64,000 bases of DNA from Bordetella genomosp. 9 (GTDB taxonomy: Bacteria; Pseudomonadota; Gammaproteobacteria; Burkholderiales; Burkholderiaceae_B): assembly GCF_002119725.1 (NCBI RefSeq), contig NZ_CP021109.1, positions 248,001 to 312,000 on the forward strand, in the 5' to 3' direction. The position numbers and the translations under genes were made by a program. Shown in pieces: positions 46,834 to 54,929 of this stretch. Within the stretch, counting starts at the first letter, position 1, and the number at the start of each line of letters is the position of its first letter. A model generated the notes under the pieces. It saw nothing but the letters and a program-made list of their open reading frames with translations, was not told where the DNA came from and did not search any database.

Positions 46834-49347
46834 TTACAGCCGCTCCACCGGCACCGCGTGGGCTTTCCAGATCCGCTCGCAGTACTCGCGCACCGCCCGG
46901 TCCGATGAAAAGCGGCCGCTGCGCGCGGTATTCAGTATCGACTTGCGGGTCCACGCCTGCGTATCGCGGTACGCCTCATCGACCATGGTCTGGCAGGCCG
47001 AATATGAGCCGTAGTCGGCCAGCAACATATAGGGGTCGTGATGGATGAGGTCGTCCAGCAGCGGCGCAAAAAGGTTGCTGTCCCCTCGCGAAAAAAAGCC
47101 TGACCGTATCAGGTCCAGCACGGCTTCCAATTCCGGATCGCGGCGCAGGAAATCCATGGGCCGGTAACCCTCGCGCCGCAAGGCATAGACCTCTTCGGCA
47201 GTCAGTCCGAACAGAAAGAACTGGTCCTCGCCCACTTCTTCCCGTATTTCGATATTGGCGCCGTCCATCGTGCCGATGGTGATGGCGCCGTTCATCGCAA
47301 ACTTCATGTTGCCCGTGCCGGAGGCCTCCTTGCCCGCCAGGGAAATCTGTTCGGAAAGCTCCGCCGCCGGATAAACCCACTGCCCCAGCGTGACGCTGTA
47401 ATTGGGCAGGAAGACCACCTTGAGGCGGTCGCGGACGTCCGGGTCGTTATTGACGACGTCGCCGATCGCGGTGATCAGTTTGATCATCAGTTTGGCGCGG
47501 GCGTAGCCAGGCGCGGCCTTGCCGCCGAAAATGAAAGTGCGCGGCGCGATGTCGAGATTGCGCTGCGATTTGAGCCGATGATAGAGCGCGGCGATGTGGA
47601 TGGCCGAAAGGTGCTGGCGCTTGTATTCGTGAATGCGCTTGACCTGCACGTCGAACATCGAATCGGGGTCCACCTTGATGCCGGTCTTGCGCAGAATCAC
47701 CGCTGCCAGATCGACCTTGTTGGCCCGTTTGATCGCTCGCCATTCGCTGCCGAATGACGCGTCGTCGGCATAGGGTTCGATACCCGATATCAGCGACCAA
47801 TCCTTGACCCATTCGTCGCCGATGCAGCGCGTGATGAGCTTGGTCAAACGCGGATTGCTCAGGGCGACCCAGCGGCGCGGCGTGACGCCGTTGGTCATGC
47901 TGTCGAATTTCTCCGGCCACATGGCATAGAAATCCTTGAGCAGGTCCCGCTTCAGCAGTTCCGAGTGCAGGTTGGCGACGCCGTTGATCGCGTGGCTTCC
48001 GACGCAGGCCAGGTGCGCCATGCGCACATATCGTTCGCCGCTTTCATCGATCAGGGACAACCGCGCGATACGGGTTTCATCACCGAAAAAGTGAATGCGG
48101 GCCTCATTCAGGAAGCGTGCGTTGATCTCGTAGATGATTTCAAGATGGCGCGGCAGAACGCGGCGGAACAGCTCCAGCGGCCATCGTTCCAGGGCTTCGG
48201 GCAACAGCGTGTGGTTGGTGTACGAAAACGTCTGCCGGGTGATGTCCCACGCTCTCTCCCAGGGAACGAGGTGCTCGTCGATCAGCAGGCGCATCAGTTC
48301 GGCAACGCCGATGGCGGGATGCGTATCGTTCAGCTGGATCGCAAAGGATTTGTGGAAGGATGTCACCGGCTGGCCGCGCTGGCGGTGCAGCCGGAGCATG
48401 TCCTGCAGCGAGCAGGACACGAAAAAGTATTGCTGCTCCAACCGCAGTTCCTTGCCCTGCCGGCTCTCGTCATTCGGGTAAAGCACCTTGGTCAGGTTTT
48501 CCGACGTGACCTTCTTGCTCACCGCGCCGAGATAATCGCCACGATTGAAAACGTGAAAATCGAAGGCTTCGGTCGCTTCCGCCCGCCATAAACGCAGGGT
48601 ATTGGTCGTGCCGACCCGGTATCCGGGAATCGGCGAGTCGAAGGGGACCCCCGCCACGGTTTTTTCGGGTACCCAACGCACGCGGAACCGGCCGTTGTCG
48701 TCGGTGTACTGCTCGGTGTGCCCGCCCAGTTTTACCTGCACAGCCCATTCGGCATGCTGGATCTCCCATCGGTTGCCGTAGCGCAGCCAGGCGTCGGTGT
48801 TCTCCACCTGCCAGCCGTCCATGATGGTTTGATAGAAGATGCCGTATTCGTATCGGATTCCGTAGCCGATCGCCGGGACCTCCAGTGTCGCCAGCGATTC
48901 GATGAAACAGGCGGCGAGCCGTCCCAGGCCGCCGTTGCCGAGCCCCGGCTCCTCTTCCTGTCGCAGCAGTTCGTCCAGGTCCAGGCCAAGTTCGCTCATC
49001 GCCAGACGGATCTCGTGCGATATCCCCAGACTCAGGAGATTGTTCCCCAGGTAGGGGCCCATAAGGAACTCGGCGGACAGATATGCCACTGTACGCGCGT
49101 TCCGTTTCTGGTAAGTGGCCGTGGTGTCGAACCATGAACGCACCAAACGGTCGCGTACCGTATGGGCAAGAGATTGATACAGGTCGTTCTTCGAGGCGAT
49201 GTCCAGGGATTTGCCCTGGGTATACAGCAGGTGGTCCAGAAAGGCCCGCTTCAACGAGTCGCGTGACAACGATGAACGGTCGCTCTCGGATCTTGGGGCA
49301 GTCGTGCCGGCGGGTGGGGTAAGGGTGGCGCTGGCAGGATCTTTCAA
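46834..49347 (-). CDS. glgP: Glycogen/alpha-glucan phosphorylase
   Basis: About 837 aa, a GT35 enzyme releasing glucose-1-phosphate from glycogen or maltodextrins. The N-terminal region shows AHTVRDRLVRSWFDTTATYQ and RTVAYLSAEFLMGPYLGNNL; the C-terminal PLP site Lys is in KEASGTGNMKFAMNGAITIG. VNMTHLA-like RMAHLACVGSHAINGVANLH and MTNGVTPRRWVALSNPRLTK are also diagnostic. The frame is open above, with no good ATG; a TTG at 49347 preceded by AAGGA with 7-base spacing is the best start. No other glycogen gene is adjacent. Confidence 0.9.
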   Translation of the reverse strand: MKDPASATLTPPAGTTAPRSESDRSSLSRDSLKRAFLDHLLYTQGKSLDIASKNDLYQSLAHTVRDRLVRSWFDTTATYQKRNARTVAYLSAEFLMGPYLGNNLLSLGISHEIRLAMSELGLDLDELLRQEEEPGLGNGGLGRLAACFIESLATLEVPAIGYGIRYEYGIFYQTIMDGWQVENTDAWLRYGNRWEIQHAEWAVQVKLGGHTEQYTDDNGRFRVRWVPEKTVAGVPFDSPIPGYRVGTTNTLRLWRAEATEAFDFHVFNRGDYLGAVSKKVTSENLTKVLYPNDESRQGKELRLEQQYFFVSCSLQDMLRLHRQRGQPVTSFHKSFAIQLNDTHPAIGVAELMRLLIDEHLVPWERAWDITRQTFSYTNHTLLPEALERWPLELFRRVLPRHLEIIYEINARFLNEARIHFFGDETRIARLSLIDESGERYVRMAHLACVGSHAINGVANLHSELLKRDLLKDFYAMWPEKFDSMTNGVTPRRWVALSNPRLTKLITRCIGDEWVKDWSLISGIEPYADDASFGSEWRAIKRANKVDLAAVILRKTGIKVDPDSMFDVQVKRIHEYKRQHLSAIHIAALYHRLKSQRNLDIAPRTFIFGGKAAPGYARAKLMIKLITAIGDVVNNDPDVRDRLKVVFLPNYSVTLGQWVYPAAELSEQISLAGKEASGTGNMKFAMNGAITIGTMDGANIEIREEVGEDQFFLFGLTAEEVYALRREGYRPMDFLRRDPELEAVLDLIRSGFFSRGDSNLFAPLLDDLIHHDPYMLLADYGSYSACQTMVDEAYRDTQAWTRKSILNTARSGRFSSDRAVREYCERIWKAHAVPVERL

Positions 49348-49501
49348 AATGTGTTCCTTGGCTTCGGTCAGGTCAGCAAAAATCCTAATCCAAAAGAATT
49401 GGGTTTTAAAGGCAAAGAGCCGAACAATCGGCAACAAGTTCCGAGCGGCGCGCGTCAATTGCTGCCGCTGATGCGGCGGCACGTTCAGGGTAGATATTGA
49501 A

Positions 49502-52456
49502 ATGGCTGTGATTCAACAAACTGCCGCCCCGCGCCCGATTGCGGGCGATCGGTCCGGTGCGGACGTCGTCGCTTCCAGGCCGGTGTTCAGGAAGCGGGCG
49601 GGCACCCGCAAGCGGGCGGGAGCCGTGCTGGCCGCCGCGCTGGCCAGCATGGTGCAGTCCTATTGGGCGGTGCCCGATCAGACGCGGCCACGCGCGGCCT
49701 CCGATGCGCGCCGCAACAACCACAAGCTGCGTCAGCAGATTGCGTCCCTGCTCGATCAGTTGCTGGCAGGGCGCGATAAGGAGCTGCCCACGGCGATACA
49801 CGGCCTGCATCTGTTGCTGGGCGAGGTCGCCACCCGCCGCTACGCCGGCTCGGATGAGCAGAAGATCCGGCCGTTCGTGGCCGCCTACGGTGGAAGCGGC
49901 ACCCGCGAGGACCTGCTGCTCATGCATGAGCGCCTGAGCGTGCTGGAGGGTGCGGAGTCCTTGTTCGCCACGATGAACGAGACCAACCGGCAGGATGTCC
50001 AGGGCGTCATGGCGGCGCTCAAGCGGTCGTTGATGCAGGAACTGGCGCGGCGCGGCGCGAGCGAGCCGCTGCGGCAGCTCACCGGACACTTGGCGGCGCG
50101 CGATCCCGATGTGCGCGGCATTATGAAAGCGTGGTTCTGGCTTGACGAAGCCGTGCGGGCCGCCGAGCGGGAAGGCCTGCAGGCGGTTCCCTATCTGCAT
50201 GCCGGTCTGGAATCGCTGCCCGCGCAGGCAACGCGTACGCTGGCCGTCGTGCTGGCGCCCAGCGTACCTCCCCACGTACGGCCGATGCGAGAAGTGCTGG
50301 AAGCCGCGGTCTATTGGGCCACCGTGGACGCCGCCCAGACTGAACCGATGAACGCGGTGAGCGTGGACCTGGTTTCGCAATCCGTACGCAGCCGCATCAT
50401 CGCTGAACTGGACGATCAGGTGGCGGAAGCGGCAAGAAAACTGGAAAACGGCTTGCGCCACGACAGTCGCACGGCGGAAATCGCCAATGGCGCGTGTCAC
50501 GATATGGCGCAAGCCTTGCGCAGCCTGGGTTGGTTTTACGCTTTCGGCGAGTTCGATCAGGACGCCGAAATCACGGAAGAGGGTTTCGCGCGCAACGAAG
50601 ACGCCGCCATCCATTCCGAAACGGAGTGCCAGTTCATCCGCGCGCTGACGTTGCTCGACAGGCGAACGGCCGCCGCGTGCATTGCGCGGCTGGATACGGA
50701 ACGCTTGATCGCCATGCATGCGGGCCGCAGCGGCTGGAACGATTTCCAGCGTTTCTTCCTTGGGCCTGCGCTGGATCGCGCCTCCGAAAGCCGTTATATC
50801 GGCTTGATGGGAGCCGCCGAATCGGCCCGTTTGGATGTCATCGCGGTCGTGGATCAGGACAGGCGCATTGCCGTGGCGCACGCCTTGACCGCGCTAAGCG
50901 ACGCGCTTGCTTCGGCTGAACGCTTCGCGGCGCATGCGTCCATCATGTCGCGGCAGGACGACGATCCAAGGATTGACGACGCGATCCGGCGCGCCGCCGG
51001 CAGCCTGCGCATGGCTGGCGATACGGGTCATGCACTGGGAGTCGGCAGTCTGCGCGCATTGAGCGACGCCGAGTTCAGCGACCTGCGCCAGTGTGGCGAT
51101 GGCCTGTCTTTCCGCAGTCTTGCTTTGGACGCCGATGCTGTCGCGGCCGAGCTCGTCCGGCGATCGGATAGCTTCGACTCGGCGTTGTTGGAGCAGGCTG
51201 CGCGGTTCGCGGCGTGGTTGCGCAGCCCGGCGCTGGCGCCTCGGGTATTCACGGCCATGATGGCATTGCTGTCCGAGACGGCACGGGCACGGCGCGAAGG
51301 CGTTGCATCGCTCTCAGGCAGCAGTGTGGCGGCCGCCGCCCATGCCGACGATACGCCACAGGTCCTCTCGCAAGTTCTAGACGCCGCCCTGTACCGGGAT
51401 GGCGCCTCGCCGCCAGCGCACTGGACAGAGGTGCGTCGGCACGTCGATGGCTTGCTGTCGCTGCTATGGAAGATCCGCGGGGCAGCGGGACCTGCCCGCC
51501 GCCGCGTCATGGGCGCCGACAATGCCTGGGCCGGGCCCCTGGCCCGCGTCGACATCACGTTATCTCTGTTGGACACGGTCGGCCGGCACGCGGGCATCGG
51601 CGGATCTCGTTGCGTGCCGGCCGCACCGCCCGACGCGTCGGCGGATCCATACTGGAACGATCAGCGTCTGCTCGACGTGGCCGCCTGCTTCGGCATCGGA
51701 TTCGATGCCGCCGGCCGTCATGCCCAGCCGCTTTTTGGCGCGGTGCATCGCGCACGGCTGCTCGCCGCTTTGGCCATGAAAATGGCAGATCCATGCGACC
51801 TGGAATTCGAACCGGTTGTTCTGAGGGCGGGGGAAAAGGCGCAAGAGTGTGCGGTGGACCGCCACTTCCATCGGAAGGTCTACCAGTCGGGCGAATTTTC
51901 CGTGTCATTCGATGGCCGCGCGGGCAGCGGCGCCCGGCTGCCCTATCCGGCCGGCACGCAGCCCGACACATTGCCGCAGGACAGTGCACAGGTCGACGAT
52001 GTCATCGCTTCACTGGCGCGCGGCGGTAGGGAGAACGTGCGGCAGCTGACCCGCATGATGTCGGTTGTCGCACGCGGCGTCCAGGATTTCATCGCATCGG
52101 CGCGCGACATTCCCAGTGACCGTTGGGGCCGCCTGGCCTTCCCGGAATCGCTGCGGCATATCCATTTCGGCATCTCGGAGCAGCCGCACGGGGGTCATCG
52201 TCTCAGCGTATCGGCGTTGCTCGACACCACACAGGCCGATACGACGGCGCGCCTCACGTTCGTATTGCAGACGGATGTATCCAATCGTCGAGTAACGGGT
52301 CTGATTGTTGCCCCGGATATGTGTCTATTGCCTGACGTTCCACTGATGGCCGGCAACCGTCCCCCTGCCTCCGTTACTACGGGCGGGCATGCCGTGAAGT
52401 CCGGCAGCATTGAGGCTAGCGACGACGCAGTGGTGCTCATGACCGCGGGCGGCTAG
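49502..52456 (+). CDS. Large protein of unknown family (984 aa)
   Basis: I do not recognise a family. The product is a long soluble, mostly alpha-helical protein without signal peptide, membrane helix, P-loop or known catalytic motif. The first 65 residues are polar and Arg/Ala-rich; helical repeats rich in Ala, Arg, Leu and Asp fill residues 65-800; a C-terminal part beginning near ECAVDRHFHRKVYQSGEFSV has beta-like strands (HFGISEQPHGGHRLSVSALL, ARLTFVLQTDVSNRRV). It is followed after 17 bp by another unrecognised gene, suggesting an operon. A secreted effector is one possibility given the NEL effector elsewhere in the window, but this is inference. It has a modest AGGG site 12 bases up. 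Confidence 0.7.
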   Translation: MAVIQQTAAPRPIAGDRSGADVVASRPVFRKRAGTRKRAGAVLAAALASMVQSYWAVPDQTRPRAASDARRNNHKLRQQIASLLDQLLAGRDKELPTAIHGLHLLLGEVATRRYAGSDEQKIRPFVAAYGGSGTREDLLLMHERLSVLEGAESLFATMNETNRQDVQGVMAALKRSLMQELARRGASEPLRQLTGHLAARDPDVRGIMKAWFWLDEAVRAAEREGLQAVPYLHAGLESLPAQATRTLAVVLAPSVPPHVRPMREVLEAAVYWATVDAAQTEPMNAVSVDLVSQSVRSRIIAELDDQVAEAARKLENGLRHDSRTAEIANGACHDMAQALRSLGWFYAFGEFDQDAEITEEGFARNEDAAIHSETECQFIRALTLLDRRTAAACIARLDTERLIAMHAGRSGWNDFQRFFLGPALDRASESRYIGLMGAAESARLDVIAVVDQDRRIAVAHALTALSDALASAERFAAHASIMSRQDDDPRIDDAIRRAAGSLRMAGDTGHALGVGSLRALSDAEFSDLRQCGDGLSFRSLALDADAVAAELVRRSDSFDSALLEQAARFAAWLRSPALAPRVFTAMMALLSETARARREGVASLSGSSVAAAAHADDTPQVLSQVLDAALYRDGASPPAHWTEVRRHVDGLLSLLWKIRGAAGPARRRVMGADNAWAGPLARVDITLSLLDTVGRHAGIGGSRCVPAAPPDASADPYWNDQRLLDVAACFGIGFDAAGRHAQPLFGAVHRARLLAALAMKMADPCDLEFEPVVLRAGEKAQECAVDRHFHRKVYQSGEFSVSFDGRAGSGARLPYPAGTQPDTLPQDSAQVDDVIASLARGGRENVRQLTRMMSVVARGVQDFIASARDIPSDRWGRLAFPESLRHIHFGISEQPHGGHRLSVSALLDTTQADTTARLTFVLQTDVSNRRVTGLIVAPDMCLLPDVPLMAGNRPPASVTTGGHAVKSGSIEASDDAVVLMTAGG

Positions 52457-52473
52457 CGGGTTATGTTTTTCTG

Positions 52474-53661
52474 GTGAGTATTGATGTGAGTATTTCTGCT
52501 GCTATTTTTGACGCCTCCGTTCCGGAGTCGTGGAATCCGTCGTGGACGGTGCAACCGTGGACCTCCGCAACGGTGAAAGCGTATTCGCTGGGCGCCAAAC
52601 GGGCGACCGCCATACGCCCCGGCAAGTATGGGAAGACGGGACAGGCCATAAGGTGCCTGGACGGCATTCCGAACGGTTGGCCCCGTGCCGCCCAGATGAA
52701 AAGCAAGGCCACCGTCCAAGGGGACGCCATTGCAACGCAACAGCCCCGTGAAGGGAATGCGCTGACTGCGAAGGACATTCGCATCGCCGCGGCCAAGACC
52801 ATGCCGGCGGCGGAGCGCTCTGTCGCTCCAGCGCAAGCGATGGCGTCCGACAGCCCCGTCTTGGGCGCGCACCCGTCGCCGGCAAGCTCGAATCCCGGAT
52901 TCCTGAACCGGGCGAAATCGACCGCCCTTGGCGCGCTGGCCGCCGTTTGGAAAGGGTTCAACAAACTGTTCAAGACGGAACCTGCCGATATGGCGAAGCC
53001 TCACATCGGCGCTCCTTCGGCGCGTGGGCAGGCCGTTGATCCGGGCGGGCCATCGATGAAGCTGCATGCATCCGGTCAGCTCATCGTCCAGACGACACTA
53101 TTGACCGTGGCGGATGTGTTGGAGCGCCAGTCCGCCATCGCGAAGTTCCATGAGAAGGAAAACCGCACTTTTGAGAACCTGCGATATCTGCTGGTGGACC
53201 GGGCCGGAAGACAAAAGTATGACGACGAGAACCGAGGCCTGGCCGTACCGATGCGGAAAAAGTCCGAGACGAATTCGTTGATGCGGTGCTACGTCACGGC
53301 CAAACAATCGGTAGGGGACCCCTGGACCGGGGAACGCGGCGTCCAGAATGCCCACGATGCCGCCGCCCGGGACGCGTATCTGGCGGCCTTCAGGGCGAAA
53401 TATCCGGACTGGGACGAGTTGACCAAGCGCATCGACCGCTATGGTGACCCCGGCTATTTGCAAGAGCTCGACAGGCGAGCCGAGCTTGCTGGGAACCGCG
53501 ACCTGGACCAGGAGTTTGCAGAAGATCTGGAACAGGTCAGCAAAGACATGCAGCGTATAAATCAGGCGATGCTCGATATGCCAGGGTTGCTCAAGGACTA
53601 TCTGCAGCCAGACGCCGCCGGCGTGCCGTCGGGACCCGCCATCGCTTCGCGCGCCGGATAA
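52474..53661 (+). CDS. Hypothetical protein (395 aa), partner of the 984-aa gene
   Basis: I do not recognise it. The frame opens at a GTG (52474) 17 bp after the 984-aa gene; an ATG at 52696 is the next good alternative. Residues 1-140 are polar and probably disordered (Ala, Ser, Pro, Lys). Residues 143-168 form an amphipathic, weakly hydrophobic segment (FLNRAKSTALGALAAVWKGF). The C-terminal 200 residues are charged and helical (VLERQSAIAKFHEKENRTFE, LQELDRRAELAGNRDLDQEF). No signal peptide or known motif is present. The layout of disordered N-terminus plus helical body resembles secreted effectors, but this cannot be shown here. Confidence 0.65.
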   Translation: MSIDVSISAAIFDASVPESWNPSWTVQPWTSATVKAYSLGAKRATAIRPGKYGKTGQAIRCLDGIPNGWPRAAQMKSKATVQGDAIATQQPREGNALTAKDIRIAAAKTMPAAERSVAPAQAMASDSPVLGAHPSPASSNPGFLNRAKSTALGALAAVWKGFNKLFKTEPADMAKPHIGAPSARGQAVDPGGPSMKLHASGQLIVQTTLLTVADVLERQSAIAKFHEKENRTFENLRYLLVDRAGRQKYDDENRGLAVPMRKKSETNSLMRCYVTAKQSVGDPWTGERGVQNAHDAAARDAYLAAFRAKYPDWDELTKRIDRYGDPGYLQELDRRAELAGNRDLDQEFAEDLEQVSKDMQRINQAMLDMPGLLKDYLQPDAAGVPSGPAIASRAG

Positions 53662-53777
53662 GGTACATGTCCACCGGTGCCGGTACCGCAGCGAGCGCTT
53701 CACATCGGCACACGCCATAGAAACGGTACGGGCGCGGTGCGCTGCTAAACTCCCCACGGTTTTACAGCGAGCGCACC

Positions 53778-54929
53778 GTGGTCAGACTCCTTCATACCTC
53801 CGATTGGCAGATAGGCAAGCTTTTCGGCCAGTTCGAAGCGGACGATGCTGCCGTACTGGCGGATGCGCGCTTTCAGGTGGTGGAGCGGCTGGCCGGGATC
53901 GCCACTGAGCGCCGGGTTGACGCCGTGCTCGTGGCCGGCGACGTTTTCGATGCCCAGACGGTATCCGACCGGACCATTCACCGTTTGTTCAATGCGCTGG
54001 GCGGTTTTCCCGGCCCTTGGATCATGATCCCGGGCAACCACGACGCCGCGCTCAGCGAGTCGGTCTGGACCCGTGCGCGACGCCTGGGCGCCATCCCGGA
54101 ACAGGTCCGGCTTTGCCTATCGGCGCAGCCCATGGTTTTGCCCGAGCACGGGCTGGCGGTCCTTCCGGCGCCGCTGACGCAGCGGCAAACGCACACGGAC
54201 CTGACGGAATGGTTTGCGCAGGCATCTACGCCGCCAGGCCTGGTGCGCGTCGGCATGGCGCACGGCAGCGTGCAGGGAATTCTCGCGGAAGACATCGATT
54301 CCCCGAATCCCATTGCGCCCGGACGTGCGGCGCAGGCCGGACTCGACTACCTTGCCTTGGGCGACTGGCATGGATGCCGGCAGATAGACGGCAGGACCTG
54401 GTACAGCGGCACGCCGGAAACGGACCGTTTCCGCGGCAGCGCCTCCGGGTATGCGTTGTATGTGGAGATTGAAGGCCCGGGCGCATCGCCGGCCGTCATG
54501 CAACTTCCCACGGGCGCGTACCGCTGGCGCTCGGAAACCCTCACGCTGCGCGTCCCCAGCGATATCGGGCTGGCCGTGCAATGTCTTGCCGGCTTCGAAT
54601 CTCGCGACGTTGTGCAGCTGTCGATCACCGGCGAGGCTGACCTGGATGGATATCGCCGCTTGACGCAGGCCATTACACAGGCGCGTGGCGTCACGCGCGC
54701 CCTGCTGGGGGATCTTGCGGGGCTCGCGCTGCGCCCCACGCTGCAGGACATCGAAAGCTTGCGCGCGGACGGCTATGTCGGCGACGTCATCGACACCCTG
54801 CGCGCGCAACAGGACGGTCCTGACGGTGAAGTCGCGCGGGACGCATTGGCGGTGTTGGCCGGCATCCTGGATCGCAGGGCGCATCCTTCCCCAAGTCCGT
54901 CCGAGCTGCTCGCCGGGGAAACCCATTGA
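53778..54929 (+). CDS. SbcD/Mre11-like DNA repair exonuclease
   Basis: A 383-aa calcineurin-like metallophosphoesterase. Motifs in order are LLHTSDWQIGK, LVAGDVFDAQ, MIPGNHDAAL, GMAHGSV and ALGDWHGCR. Motif I has Gln where SbcD and Mre11 usually have His (D-x-H), the other metal ligands being present. A capping domain (about residues 260-380) follows. The start is a GTG at 53778. Its stop overlaps the TTG start of an SMC-like ATPase, so the pair is translationally coupled and presumably forms an Mre11-Rad50-like complex that processes DNA ends. Confidence 0.85.
   Translation: MVRLLHTSDWQIGKLFGQFEADDAAVLADARFQVVERLAGIATERRVDAVLVAGDVFDAQTVSDRTIHRLFNALGGFPGPWIMIPGNHDAALSESVWTRARRLGAIPEQVRLCLSAQPMVLPEHGLAVLPAPLTQRQTHTDLTEWFAQASTPPGLVRVGMAHGSVQGILAEDIDSPNPIAPGRAAQAGLDYLALGDWHGCRQIDGRTWYSGTPETDRFRGSASGYALYVEIEGPGASPAVMQLPTGAYRWRSETLTLRVPSDIGLAVQCLAGFESRDVVQLSITGEADLDGYRRLTQAITQARGVTRALLGDLAGLALRPTLQDIESLRADGYVGDVIDTLRAQQDGPDGEVARDALAVLAGILDRRAHPSPSPSELLAGETH

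Noticed and set aside
49406..50881. Long minus-strand frame opposite the 984-aa gene
   Set aside because: Its composition is antisense-like and the plus-strand frame is longer, continuous and better started.
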